Of a stretch of 64,000 nucleotides of DNA, positions 8,714 to 17,511 are shown piece by piece; position 1 is the first letter of the stretch; each line of letters begins with the position of its first letter. Source of the DNA: Marvinbryantia formatexigens DSM 14469. GTDB lineage: Bacteria; Bacillota; Clostridia; Lachnospirales; Lachnospiraceae. The stretch covers positions 1,600,001-1,664,000 of the forward strand of contig NZ_CP102268.1 in NCBI RefSeq assembly GCF_025148285.1. The letters are read 5' to 3'. Made by a program: the position numbers and the translations under genes. The notes beneath the pieces were generated by a model. The model saw only the letters and a list, made by a program, of their open reading frames with translations. It made no database searches and was not told the origin of the DNA.

Positions 8714-10081
8714 TTATGTATCCTGCTGCTCTTCCTTCGCCAGCCTTTTGATTTCCTTCCACCGCTTACTTCTGAAGAACAGAAGCATCGCGCACATTCC
8801 AAACAGGAAGCTTGCCGGAAAACATGCCATCATGTATCTTCCGTCAAAGAAGCGTGCAATAAGGTGAGCGCAGGGAATCCTTACCGCCCACAGTGCAAGG
8901 ATGCTTACAATCATCGGATACCGCACTTCTCCAAGACCATTGGCGAAACAGATAAATCCGTTAAATATGGCATACGCCCAGAAATAGGGCAAAGTTACCC
9001 GCAGATAGATGAGTGCCATATCCAGGACCTCAGCATCTGAGGTAAAAAGTCCCAGAATCTCCCGTCCAAAAAACAGGACAATCATTCCCCCTGCAAAACT
9101 GAACGCCCCCGAAACCAGCGGTATCTTCAGACTGCTTTTGCAAAGCCGTACATATTTTCCGGCGCCCAGATTCTGTCCGGAAAAGGTGGTGGCGGCCGAT
9201 GAGAAGGAATTAATCGTTACATTGGCAATGCTGGTTACCTTACTTGCCACGGCACAGGCGGCCATAAAAGCGGCGCCCTGCATATTAATCAGGGATTGCA
9301 GCAGCACATGTCCAATAGAATAAATAGAATTAATCAGACCCAGCGGCAGCCCGATCCGTATAATTTCCAGCAGAATCTCTTTTTTCATCCGCCTGGGCAG
9401 GATAGTAAACGCAAGCTCCGGATATTTTTTCCGGATATAGAGAATGCTGAACAGCCAGGAAGAAAACATGGCAATGATGGTGGCAAGAGCAGCTCCTGCC
9501 ACATCCATGCCAAGTCCGGCTACAAAAATAAAATCCAGTACAATATTAATGATACAGGAGATAACCAGAAATAAAAGTGAAGACCGGCTGTCCCCCAGGC
9601 CTCTGAGGATTCCGGCATTCATATTATAACCCAGATTTCCCAGTACCCCCAGAAAAATAATTCTCATATAGCGCACAGAAAGCTCCCAGGTGCTCTCCGG
9701 CACCTGCATAACCTTCAGAATATCCGCTCCCGCCAGCAATCCCAGAATCGTAACAGGAATGGCGCAAAGATACAGAAACGACACGGCTGTGGAAACCACT
9801 TCTTTTAAATTCTCAATATTTCCGTTCCCTGTGTGCTGGGCCGCCAGAATAGAAACCCCGTTTCCCAGTCCCACAAAGACACACAACAGGATTTCCACCG
9901 GCTGTGAACTGGTGCCCACCGCAGCAAGCGATACGGAGCTGCAATAATTTCCAATCACAAACGTATCTACCGTATTGTAAAGCTGCTGCAGAATATTTCC
10001 CACGCACATCGGAAGTGCGAACAAAAAAATCAGTTTCATGACAGGTCCTTCTGTCATGTCAATCTTTTTTGCCGAGAACAT
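8714..10081 (-). CDS. MATE family efflux transporter
   Basis: The 455-residue polytopic protein has twelve predicted membrane segments. It opens with the MATE pattern GPVMKLIFLFALPMCVGNILQQLYNTVDTFVIG region, and a second half starts near 230 with the similar IIRIGLPLGLINSIYS. MATE proteins export organic cations or drugs using Na+ or H+ gradients; the substrate here is not predictable. It is a single-gene unit with its own promoter and shares a terminator with the tRNA. Confidence 0.9.
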   Translation of the reverse strand: MFSAKKIDMTEGPVMKLIFLFALPMCVGNILQQLYNTVDTFVIGNYCSSVSLAAVGTSSQPVEILLCVFVGLGNGVSILAAQHTGNGNIENLKEVVSTAVSFLYLCAIPVTILGLLAGADILKVMQVPESTWELSVRYMRIIFLGVLGNLGYNMNAGILRGLGDSRSSLLFLVISCIINIVLDFIFVAGLGMDVAGAALATIIAMFSSWLFSILYIRKKYPELAFTILPRRMKKEILLEIIRIGLPLGLINSIYSIGHVLLQSLINMQGAAFMAACAVASKVTSIANVTINSFSSAATTFSGQNLGAGKYVRLCKSSLKIPLVSGAFSFAGGMIVLFFGREILGLFTSDAEVLDMALIYLRVTLPYFWAYAIFNGFICFANGLGEVRYPMIVSILALWAVRIPCAHLIARFFDGRYMMACFPASFLFGMCAMLLFFRSKRWKEIKRLAKEEQQDT

Positions 10082-10166
10082 GATTTAGCACTTTCTTTTA
10101 TATAAATTATTTGAGGTCGCCGTATCAGGCATCCGCCTTTATCATAAATGCACCTCATCGAATGGC

Positions 10167-10195
10167 ATTATACTGCCGCATGGCATAAATTGCAA
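10167..10195 (-). promoter_or_regulatory. Promoter of the MATE gene
   Basis: On the minus strand TTGCAA (10190-10195) and TATAAT (10167-10172) are spaced by 17 bp, about 85 bp upstream of the start at 10081. Confidence 0.7.
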
Positions 10196-10215
10196 TAAAC
10201 AAATTGCCAATATTT

Positions 10216-12177
10216 TCAGCAGATTTCCGCGCCCGACGGCATTTCTTTTTCCGGTACCATCAGTGCCAGCTCTCCGTTTTCATCCTCCGCGCAGAGCAGC
10301 ATTCCCTCTGAGAGCACGCCCGCCAGCTTCGCAGGTTTTAAGTTCACCAGAACCATCACCTTTTTGCCGACCATTTCCTCAGGGCTGTAGTGCGCCTTGA
10401 TGCCGGACACGATCTGCTTTACCTGGCTGCCGATCTTCACCTGGCTGCACAAAAGCTTTTTCGATTTTTTCACGGCTTCGCAGGCAATAATCTCACCCAC
10501 CTGGAACTGCATTTTTCCGAATTCCTCAAAGGTAATCTCTTCCTTCGGCTCGATGTCGATTACTGTTTCTTCCTTCACCGGTTCTTCTGCCTGCTCCGCA
10601 ACCGGCGGATGAAGCTCTTCTACCTTTTTCATCACTTCGTTGATATCCAGACGCGCGAACAGGATCTCCGGCTTCTCCGTCACCTTTGTGCCGGATTTGT
10701 AAAGCCCGTACTGCTCCATTGCCTCCATGCCTCTCTTCTGTGCGTTAAGCTGGGCGAGCACCTTCTCTGCTGTATCCGGCATAAACGGCTCCAGCAGCTC
10801 TGCTCCGATGGAAATGCACTCTACCAGATTGTAAAGCACGGTTGCCAGGCGGTCCTGCTTCGTCTCATCCTTTGCCAGCGCCCACGGCATCGTCTCGTCA
10901 ATGTATTTGTTGCAGCGCTTGAAGAGCACAAAGATATCGCTGATCGCGTCCGCCACGCGCAGCTTTTCCATCTTTTCCGTCACTTTCTTCGGCGTCTCCA
11001 GCGCAACTGCTTCCAGCTCCGCATCCACCGGCTCCGTCACACCCTTGTCGGCAACCACGCCGCCAAAATATTTGTTAGACATAGAGATCGTGCGGTTCAC
11101 CAGGTTGCCGAGTGTATTCGCAAGATCCGAATTCAGACGCTCCACCAGCAGCTCCCAGGTGATCACACCGTCGTTGTCAAACGGCATCTCATGCAGTACA
11201 AAGTAACGCACCGCATCCACACCAAAGAAGTCCACCAGTTCATCCGCATACAGCACATTGCCTTTCGATTTGCTCATCTTGCCATCGCCCTGCAGCAGCC
11301 ACGGATGCCCGAACACCTGCTTCGGCAGCGGAAGATCCAGCGCCATCAAGAAAATCGGCCAGTAAATCGTGTGGAAGCGGATGATGTCCTTTCCGATCAG
11401 ATGCAGATCCGCCGGCCAGTTTTTCTTAAACTGCTCCGTGCTCTCACCATCGCAGTCATAGCCAATGCCCGTGATGTAGTTGGTGAGCGCATCCAGCCAT
11501 ACGTATACCACATGCTTATCATCAAAATCCACCGGAATGCCCCATTTGAAGGAGGTTCTGGAAACACAGAGGTCCTGCAGGCCCGGAAGCAGGAAGTTGT
11601 TCATCATTTCATTTTTTCTGGACACCGGCTGGATAAACTCCGGATGTGTGTTAATATGCTCGATCAGACGGTCGGCATATTTACTCATTCTGAAGAAGTA
11701 TGCTTCCTCCTTCGCCGGTTTTACCTCGCGTCCGCAGTCAGGACACTTGCCGTCCACAAGCTGCGACTCCGTCCAGAAGGATTCGCACGGCGTACAGTAC
11801 ATTCCTTCATAGGAACCTTTGTAGATATCGCCCTGCTCGTACAGCTTCTTAAAAATCTTCTGCACCTGCTTTTCGTGGTAGTCGTCCGTAGTGCGGATAA
11901 ATTTATCATAGGACGCATTCACCAGATCCCAGATACGCTTTACCTCGCCTGCCACCTTATCCACATATTCCTTTGGCGTAACGCCTGCCTCGGCTGCCTT
12001 CAGCTCAATCTTCTGCCCGTGCTCGTCCGTTCCTGTCTGGAAAAACACATCATAGCCCTGCGCCCTCTTAAAACGCGCAATGGCGTCCGCCAGGATAATC
12101 TCATAGGTATTGCCGATGTGCGGTTTGCCCGATGTGTAGGCAATCGCCGTTGTCATATAAAATTTTTTCTTTTCCAT
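10216..12177 (-). CDS. metG: Methionyl-tRNA synthetase
   Basis: The 653-residue class I synthetase charges tRNA-Met. It shows the HIGH-type motif GKPHIGNTYE near residue 14, a zinc-binding CTPC/CPDC pair, the KMSKSKGN loop near 299, and a C-terminal tRNA-binding (OB-fold) domain starting near FGKMQFQVGEI. The ATG at 12177 is chosen because GGAG lies 7 bases before it; an upstream ATG at 12207 has no ribosome site and falls in the leader terminator. Expression is probably controlled by the T-box leader upstream. Confidence 0.96.
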   Translation of the reverse strand: MEKKKFYMTTAIAYTSGKPHIGNTYEIILADAIARFKRAQGYDVFFQTGTDEHGQKIELKAAEAGVTPKEYVDKVAGEVKRIWDLVNASYDKFIRTTDDYHEKQVQKIFKKLYEQGDIYKGSYEGMYCTPCESFWTESQLVDGKCPDCGREVKPAKEEAYFFRMSKYADRLIEHINTHPEFIQPVSRKNEMMNNFLLPGLQDLCVSRTSFKWGIPVDFDDKHVVYVWLDALTNYITGIGYDCDGESTEQFKKNWPADLHLIGKDIIRFHTIYWPIFLMALDLPLPKQVFGHPWLLQGDGKMSKSKGNVLYADELVDFFGVDAVRYFVLHEMPFDNDGVITWELLVERLNSDLANTLGNLVNRTISMSNKYFGGVVADKGVTEPVDAELEAVALETPKKVTEKMEKLRVADAISDIFVLFKRCNKYIDETMPWALAKDETKQDRLATVLYNLVECISIGAELLEPFMPDTAEKVLAQLNAQKRGMEAMEQYGLYKSGTKVTEKPEILFARLDINEVMKKVEELHPPVAEQAEEPVKEETVIDIEPKEEITFEEFGKMQFQVGEIIACEAVKKSKKLLCSQVKIGSQVKQIVSGIKAHYSPEEMVGKKVMVLVNLKPAKLAGVLSEGMLLCAEDENGELALMVPEKEMPSGAEIC

Positions 12178-12205
12178 AATATCTCCTTTCTCCTTCCGCA
12201 AAGAC

Positions 12206-12242
12206 AAAAAAGCCCATCTTCCCTATTCTGAGAAGACAGGCT
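12206..12242 (-). terminator. Leader terminator of metG T-box
   Basis: On the minus strand AGCC TGTCTTC pairs with GAAGATG GGCT around a ten-base loop, followed by TTTTTT. It lies directly after the T-box core and before the metG ribosome site, as expected for an attenuator. Confidence 0.85.
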
Positions 12243-12353
12243 GTTCACCCGTGTTACCACTTCACTTCGTCCGCACCTCGCAGTGCAGACCTCATCAGGT
12301 GCGTACACACCCTGCCGCTATAACAGGCGGTTCCCGTTGCAGCCTTGCTGTGA

Positions 12354-12575
12354 GCACTTGGCGAGGTATTTTCGAGCCTAGTGCGAACGCACACCCGGAC
12401 ACTTGGTGAGGTCCTTTCGAACCTAGTGTCCGCGGTGTTTCCCTGCTCTGGCACTTGGCGAGGTATTTTCGAGCCTAGTGCGAACGCACACCCGGACACT
12501 TGGTGAGGTCCTTTCGAGCCTAGTGTCCGCGGTGTTTCCCTGCTCTGGCACTTGGCGAGGTATTTTTCGCCCCTC
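12354..12575. repeat. Array of alternating palindromic repeats inside the metG leader
   Basis: A 96-98-bp unit is repeated: unit 1 12354-12451, unit 2 12452-12547, and a partial third from 12548. Each unit contains two related imperfect palindromes: type a (12354-12384, 12452-12482; GCACTTGG...CCTAGTGC) and type b (12397-12432, 12495-12529; GGACACTTGG...CCTAGTGTCC). The two units differ at only a few positions, so the duplication is recent. In RNA each palindrome can fold into its own hairpin. Confidence 0.9.
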
Positions 12576-12744
12576 TTATTTCACAGTTCGGTGCACCACT
12601 CAGAAGCCATTTTCCACCTACCCCTGCACATTCCTCTCAGCGTCCGGCGCCGCCGGAAGTCTTCCCGGATACGGCGCACATGGAATTTCTCTGTAATACA
12701 GCAGATACATGTACTCTCTTCGTCTTTGCGTTTTCCTAATAACA

Positions 12745-12774
12745 AATCTAGCACAAAACCAATACCCTCGTCAA
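12745..12774 (-). promoter_or_regulatory. Promoter of metG leader
   Basis: On the minus strand TTGACG (12769-12774) and TAGATT (12745-12750) are separated by 18 bp. Transcription would begin near 12738, giving the long leader. Confidence 0.7.
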
Positions 12775-12797
12775 GACAGTTTTTTTCTTAGCTGCGG

Positions 12798-13397
12798 CTA
12801 CACCTGCCGAAGCTGCCGGATACATGTCTCCAGATAATCAACGGCACCATCGATTCCAAATCTTCCGCTGTCAATACAGAGGTGATAGCTCTCAGCACTC
12901 CCCCATATTTTTTCGGTATAGCAGTTATAATAAGCCGCCCGGTGCTTATCGGTATTCTTAATTCTTTTCTTAGCCTCCTCCAGGCTGATTTGATTCCGCG
13001 CGGAAACGCGGTCTGCCCTGCGTTCCCTGTCCGCATGAATAAAAACAGAGAGCACATCCTTCCGCTCACGAAGAACATAATCCGCACAGCGCCCTACGAT
13101 AACCGCTGACCCGGACTGTCCAATCTTCCGGATTACCTCAAACTGTGCCAGTACGACCCTGAGTGCGAGCGGCAGGTGGTCTGCGCTGCCCGTTCCGCTT
13201 CCGGATGCCAGACCCGCCATCCACTTGTCTCTGAGCTGTTCGTCATACCGCATAATCAGCTCTCTGGAGATTCCGCTCTCCTTCGCGGTCTTTTCCAGAA
13301 TCATCGTATCATAGTATGCGTAGTCCAGCCGTTTTGCCAGCTTTTCACCAATCTCACGTCCGCCGCTTCCATACTGCCGTCCAATCGTAATAATCAT
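12798..13397 (-). CDS. Cytidylate kinase-like family protein
   Basis: The 199-residue protein starts MIITIGRQYGSGGREIGEKL, a P-loop variant typical of the cytidylate kinase-like group, and continues with YYDTMILEKTAKESG and later VIVGRCADYVL and RADRVSARNQIS. Proteins of this group are often annotated beside transporter genes in Lachnospiraceae; their true substrate is not established. It starts 8 bp after the stop of the upstream MATE gene, so the two are likely one operon. An ordinary CMP kinase role is possible but less likely given the unusual P-loop. Confidence 0.82.
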   Translation of the reverse strand: MIITIGRQYGSGGREIGEKLAKRLDYAYYDTMILEKTAKESGISRELIMRYDEQLRDKWMAGLASGSGTGSADHLPLALRVVLAQFEVIRKIGQSGSAVIVGRCADYVLRERKDVLSVFIHADRERRADRVSARNQISLEEAKKRIKNTDKHRAAYYNCYTEKIWGSAESYHLCIDSGRFGIDGAVDYLETCIRQLRQV

Positions 13398-13405
13398 ATT
13401 TTTCC

Positions 13406-14779
13406 CTATTTCCTTTCTTTAAAAATACGCTTCCAGAGTGCCAGAACAACAATGACCGCCGTAACGCACGCCAGTGTGTCCGAGATAGCCGCTCCCCACA
13501 GAACACCGTCCAGCCCAAGAATCGGGGCAAGAATCAGCATAGCCGGAACAAAGTACAGTACCTGCCGTGTCAGAGAGAGAATCGCCGCAACGCCCGCCTT
13601 GCCGACAGACTGGAAGAAAATACTGGTTGCCACGCAAATTCCCACCAGAGGAATGGCAAGCAGGAAAATATCGAAGCATTTGACAGCAAAGGTCACATAA
13701 AGTTCCGATTCCTGTCCGAACAGTCCGATGATTTCCTCCGGGAACAGGGAGAACAGAATACGCGCTATTGTCAAAATGATTGTATTGACAACCAGAGTGA
13801 TTTTGTATGTCTTCTTGACTCTCCCATACTGTGAAGCTCCGTAGTTATAGCTCATAACAGGCTGGACACCGGTTGACACACCCATTACAATGGAAGCCGC
13901 CAGCCCGTTAATCTTTACGATAATCCCCAGCACAGCAAGCGGAATGTCAGAACCAAATTCCGACGCAGCGCCATAAATGCGCACCAGATTATTTACTATC
14001 GTCATGACGATAACACTGGAAATCTGCGTAATAAAGTTGGAAATTCCCAGGGTCGCTACCCGGCGGACAACCTTCCACTGCGGTCTGAAATAACTCTTTT
14101 TGAGCTGGATGGTAGTAAAATGAAAACAACACCGGATAAAATACAGCGCTGTCAGGAGCTGTCCGATAATCGTAGCCCAGGCTGCGCCCTCCACTCCCCA
14201 GTGGAACACAAAAATAAAAAGCGGGTCTAAAATCAGGTTTGCCACGCAGCCGATAAGCAGACCTGCCATGCTCTGTTTCGGACGGCAGTCGGCACGGATA
14301 ATATCACCAAAGCCACAGCCGATGGCTGCCACCGGAAATCCCAGAACAATAATGCGTCCATATGCTGTTGCATACGGCAATACATTATCTGTACAGCCAA
14401 AGAAACGGCACATGGGCTCCATAAATATTTCCAGCAGGACGGCGCATACGATACCGATCAGTACCGTGACCGTCATCGAATTACAGACTCCGACAGCCGC
14501 TTTCTCCGGTTCCTTTTTCCCCAGATGAAGGCTCATGTAGGTCGCCGCACCTGCACCCATCATTACGGTCAGAGCCAGCAGAATCGTCGTCATGGGGCTT
14601 ATGATATTTGTCCCGGCGTTTCCCAGATAGCCCACGCCCTGTCCGATAAAAACCTGGTCAACCATATTATAGATTGAATTCACGACGAGAGAAATCACAC
14701 TGGGAATGGAATATTGGAGCATCAGACGTCCAATCCGTTCTGTTCCCAGCGGATTCTCATGTTGTGTTACTGTTTCCAT
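13406..14779 (-). CDS. MATE family efflux transporter
   Basis: The 457-residue membrane protein has about twelve helices. The first half begins with IGRLMLQYSIPSVISLVVNSIYNMVDQVFIGQGVG (from about residue 16). A Gly-rich MMGAGAATYMSLHLGKKEPEKA loop is typical of MATE transporters. It is divergent from a LysR regulator whose start lies 277 bp away; that regulator may control it. The cytidylate kinase-like gene follows within 8 bp. The ribosome site AAGGAGG lies about 8 bases upstream of the ATG. Confidence 0.9.
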   Translation of the reverse strand: METVTQHENPLGTERIGRLMLQYSIPSVISLVVNSIYNMVDQVFIGQGVGYLGNAGTNIISPMTTILLALTVMMGAGAATYMSLHLGKKEPEKAAVGVCNSMTVTVLIGIVCAVLLEIFMEPMCRFFGCTDNVLPYATAYGRIIVLGFPVAAIGCGFGDIIRADCRPKQSMAGLLIGCVANLILDPLFIFVFHWGVEGAAWATIIGQLLTALYFIRCCFHFTTIQLKKSYFRPQWKVVRRVATLGISNFITQISSVIVMTIVNNLVRIYGAASEFGSDIPLAVLGIIVKINGLAASIVMGVSTGVQPVMSYNYGASQYGRVKKTYKITLVVNTIILTIARILFSLFPEEIIGLFGQESELYVTFAVKCFDIFLLAIPLVGICVATSIFFQSVGKAGVAAILSLTRQVLYFVPAMLILAPILGLDGVLWGAAISDTLACVTAVIVVLALWKRIFKERK

Positions 14780-14991
14780 ATAGAATTCCTCCTTGCATAT
14801 AAAAATGTCCGGTGCAAAAGCCCCGCGCCGTTTATGTTTCCGTATACGGTTTTTCTGTAAAATTCATCTCCCGGCATGGCTTTTGTCCCCGAAGAATATT
14901 ATAAGTCCGGCGAGCAGCACAATCAATGGATGAGTGCTAAATTATTATTCTTAATTTATTATATGCAATAAGTTTTTGTTATAAATCAAAG

Positions 14992-15020
14992 TTGCAATAC
15001 ACCCATTTGTATGGTATTCT
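14992..15020 (+). promoter_or_regulatory. Promoter of the LysR/esterase unit
   Basis: TTGCAA (14992-14997) and TATTCT (15015-15020) with a 17-bp spacer lie about 37 bp upstream of the LysR start codon. Confidence 0.6.
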
Positions 15021-15056
15021 TTTCGTAGAACCATTCAAAAACGGAGGGATAATGCT

Positions 15057-15938
15057 TTGAACACCTTTCAGCTTTCCTGTTTTTTAGCGGTAGCAAATAC
15101 CCTGAGCTTCGCCCAGGCTGCAAAGCAGGTAAATATCTCCCAGCCAGCCATCACCAACCAGATCCGGTCGCTGGAGAGCGAGCTCGGCGCGCAGCTCTTT
15201 CACCGTACCACTCGGATAGTAGAATTAACGGCAGAGGGACAGGCATTTGTTGAAGACGCCAAAAATATCATCACCATTGCGGAACGGGCACGCCATCGCT
15301 TCAGCAGCACAGGACATGATAAGATGGACAGCATATCCATCGCCTGCAGCAGCTTTGCCATGTTCGACCTCCTCCCCGCTATTCTGCAGGAGCTCGCCGC
15401 CTGCTGCACAAACCTTCATCCCAGACTGTACACAGTGCCCCACAACCAACTGTTAAAGCTGCTGGAAACCGAAGCGGCGGATGTTCTTTTTGATATGAGC
15501 ATGGGCGCCGAAGTCACAAAAAAGTTTACCTTCCAGGAGTTAAAGCAAAGCGAGCTGGTCTGCGTCTGTCCGAAAGACCATCCGCTGGCAAAGCAGACAA
15601 GTATCTCAAAAACAGATCTGGAAAATGAAACGTTGATTTTCTGCAATCCAATGAATCTTTCCCCGGACATCGCCAGTCTGCAATGGCAGTTTGCCAGAGA
15701 AAAAAGCCCGGTCAGCTCCCACTATTGCGATTCCGCAGAGGCCGCCGTTTTATTGACAGCCTCCCGTCTGGGCATTGCCATTCTCCCGGAGCTGGCGGTC
15801 ACAAAAGACGAACGGGTGGTAAAGGTCCAAATGGAAAACGCGCCGAAGCTGTCTTTCGGACTGTTCTGCCGCTCCCGCCCCGGCTCCGGAACCGTACAGA
15901 AATTTATCCAGATCACAAAACAGCATTTTTCAGAATAA
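15057..15938 (+). CDS. LysR family transcriptional regulator
   Basis: The 293-residue protein has the winged helix-turn-helix at its N-terminus (FLAVANTLSFAQAAKQVNISQPAITNQIRSLE region, residues 8-41) and a substrate-binding domain after residue 90. The start is a TTG, because a strong GGAGGG precedes it by about 8 bases and the nearby ATG at 15052 is followed by a stop. It is divergent from a MATE gene and 27 bp upstream of an esterase gene, so it may control either. The effector is unknown. Confidence 0.9.
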   Translation: MNTFQLSCFLAVANTLSFAQAAKQVNISQPAITNQIRSLESELGAQLFHRTTRIVELTAEGQAFVEDAKNIITIAERARHRFSSTGHDKMDSISIACSSFAMFDLLPAILQELAACCTNLHPRLYTVPHNQLLKLLETEAADVLFDMSMGAEVTKKFTFQELKQSELVCVCPKDHPLAKQTSISKTDLENETLIFCNPMNLSPDIASLQWQFAREKSPVSSHYCDSAEAAVLLTASRLGIAILPELAVTKDERVVKVQMENAPKLSFGLFCRSRPGSGTVQKFIQITKQHFSE

Positions 15939-15965
15939 AAATATTTTCTATCAGGAGGACACATT

Positions 15966-16802
15966 ATGTTACATAAAAAAATTGCAATCCAGACGGAAGG
16001 CTCTCTGCCGGACGCCAGTCTGACCCTGTATCTCTGGGATTATTCAGAGGAAATTCCTATCCGGAAAAGACCGCTGATTCTGATTCTTCCGGGCGGCGGT
16101 TATCATTTTCTGTCCGACCGTGAGAGCGAACCGATTGCTCTGCGCTTTATGGCGATGGGATTTCACACGGCTATTCTGCGCTATTCCGTAGCTCCCGCCA
16201 GATTTCCGGTTTCCCTGAAGGAAACCGCGCTCGCCGTTTCTTATCTGTACGAACATGCAGACGAGTATCAGATTGACAGCGACAGTATCTTTGTGATGGG
16301 ATTTTCCGCCGGCGGACATCTCGCCGCCAGCTATGGCGCTTACTGGAACAGCGCCTTCCTCAGCCAGGAAAGCGGCTGCCGGACAGAGACGCTGCGCCCC
16401 GCCGGGCTCCTTCTCTGCTATCCTGTTATCTCCAGCGACCCGGCAATCCGCCACGAGGGCAGTATCCGGGAGCTGCTGGGAGACGACTGGCAGGACGAAG
16501 AGCTGCTCAGAAAAGTTTCTATTGATAAGCAGGTACATCCGCAGATGCCGCCCGCATTTCTCTGGAACACCATGCAGGACGACACCGTTCCGCCGGAAAA
16601 CTCTCTGGTACTTGTACAGGCCTATATGAAACAGGGTATCCCCATCGAATACCATCTGTACGAAAAAGGCGGACACGGTCTTTCCCTGGCAAGCGCCCTC
16701 ACCGACAACATGCAGCACCAGTGCATAGAGGAAAGCTGCCAGAACTGGATCTATCTGGCGGAGAAATGGCTGAACCGCAGTGAATGCAAATTCCTGACCT
16801 GA
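15966..16802 (+). CDS. Alpha/beta hydrolase, esterase/lipase-like
   Basis: The 278-residue cytosolic protein shows the oxyanion motif LPGGGYHFLS (41-50), the nucleophile elbow GFSAGG with Ser114, and late acidic and His residues (DDTVP, GGHG) that complete a triad. It resembles acetyl-esterases of the BD-FAE/xylan esterase type, which act on short acyl esters. No signal peptide is seen. It lies 27 bp after the LysR gene with AGGAGG before the ATG and is followed by a terminator. Confidence 0.85.
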   Translation: MLHKKIAIQTEGSLPDASLTLYLWDYSEEIPIRKRPLILILPGGGYHFLSDRESEPIALRFMAMGFHTAILRYSVAPARFPVSLKETALAVSYLYEHADEYQIDSDSIFVMGFSAGGHLAASYGAYWNSAFLSQESGCRTETLRPAGLLLCYPVISSDPAIRHEGSIRELLGDDWQDEELLRKVSIDKQVHPQMPPAFLWNTMQDDTVPPENSLVLVQAYMKQGIPIEYHLYEKGGHGLSLASALTDNMQHQCIEESCQNWIYLAEKWLNRSECKFLT

Positions 16803-16807
16803 ACAGC

Positions 16808-16837
16808 AACGGCAGAGCACCTGCCGTTCTGTTTTTT
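16808..16837 (+). terminator. Terminator after esterase gene
   Basis: An 8-bp stem (AACGGCAG/CTGCCGTT) with a five-base loop is followed by CTGTTTTTT, ending the LysR-esterase transcript just past the stop codon. Confidence 0.85.
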
Positions 16838-16849
16838 CGTATTCTTCTC

Positions 16850-16905
16850 TTGACAAAAGTCCGAAAGCGGATTATTCTATATTAATCCGCTTTCGGACTT
16901 TTTTT
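16850..16905 (+). promoter_or_regulatory. Promoter overlapped by a perfect 19-bp inverted repeat (MarR/MATE unit)
   Basis: TTGACA (16850-16855) and TATTCT (16873-16878) are spaced by 17 bp. A perfect 19-bp inverted repeat (16856-16874 and 16883-16901, half-site AAAGTCCGAAAGCGGATTA) starts right after the -35 and spans the -10. Its position suits an operator that a repressor, such as the MarR protein encoded 150 bp downstream, could use to block the promoter. Seven T residues follow the repeat, so it could also act as a terminator for upstream transcripts. Confidence 0.65.
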
Positions 16906-17053
16906 AATATCACAGACCAGGCAGCAAATCAAATCCGCATCTGCAGGCACGGCACCTGGCTTCCTGCCTGCGGAGATAACATAAAGTGCGAAACGCGGAA
17001 AAACCGACGGGCTCCTTTGCCGGACGCCCCAAATCACGTAGGAGGACGATATC

Positions 17054-17509
17054 ATGGAAGAAAACCACGCATGGCAGATTCTTGCCCAATATAACAGCAT
17101 TTTCAGGGAAAGCGACCAGATTTACCGCACCGCTGCAAAATCCTTCGGTCTCTCCGACTGCGCTTTCTGGATTCTGTATTCTCTGCGGGAAGCCAGCACG
17201 CCGCTGACCCAGAGTGATATCTGCAATCAGATTTATCTGCCAAAGCAGACTGTCAACTCCGCTCTGAAAAAGCTGGAAGCAGACGGAATAATCGTCATGG
17301 AGGAAATGACGGACCGCCGCAGCAAGCGCCTTGCGCTCACACAGAAAGGCCAGACCCTTGCCGCCCGGACAGCAGACCGGGTGCTGGCGGCGGAGCACGA
17401 CGCGTTTCTTGGGTTATCCGCACAGGAACAGGAGGAATTTATCCGCCTCTTCCGCAAATACACAGATATTCTGAAACAAAATATGACTTTCCAAAAGGAG
17501 GAGCTATAG
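17054..17509 (+). CDS. MarR family transcriptional regulator
   Basis: The 151-residue protein has the winged-helix MarR fold: SDICNQIYLPKQTVNSALKKLEADG (about 56-80) and the wing MTDRRSKRLALTQKG (about 85-100). It is followed after 2 bp by a MATE transporter, a common arrangement where MarR represses the pump until a ligand binds. A near-perfect palindrome over the upstream promoter is its likely operator. Confidence 0.92.
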   Translation: MEENHAWQILAQYNSIFRESDQIYRTAAKSFGLSDCAFWILYSLREASTPLTQSDICNQIYLPKQTVNSALKKLEADGIIVMEEMTDRRSKRLALTQKGQTLAARTADRVLAAEHDAFLGLSAQEQEEFIRLFRKYTDILKQNMTFQKEEL

Positions 17510-17511
17510 CG

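Larger units (their letters stand above)
12178..12738 (-). promoter_or_regulatory. T-box riboswitch leader of metG
   Basis: A leader of about 560 nt lies between a promoter (12745-12774) and metG. Near its 3' end the minus strand reads GTGGTAACACGGGTGAAC (about 12243-12260), a T-box-like core, directly followed by an intrinsic terminator. T-box leaders sense uncharged tRNA, here presumably tRNA-Met, and allow read-through when it is uncharged. The 5' part (about 12600-12738) holds paired segments that fit Stem I. The middle is interrupted by a repeat array (12354-12575), so the leader is longer than usual. The specifier codon could not be placed with confidence. Confidence 0.8.

Noticed and set aside
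10390-12231. Long open frame (613 codons) antisense to metG
   Set aside because: It mirrors the metG reading frame, has no ribosome site and its peptide has no domain; it is a shadow of a GC-rich gene.
12254-12499. Open frame of 81 codons inside the metG leader
   Set aside because: It reads through the palindromic repeat array and has repeated peptide only because the DNA repeats; the T-box leader explains the region.
12354-12575. Possible CRISPR array
   Set aside because: The repeats are 31-36-bp palindromes of two alternating types with short, nearly identical spacers, and no cas genes are near.
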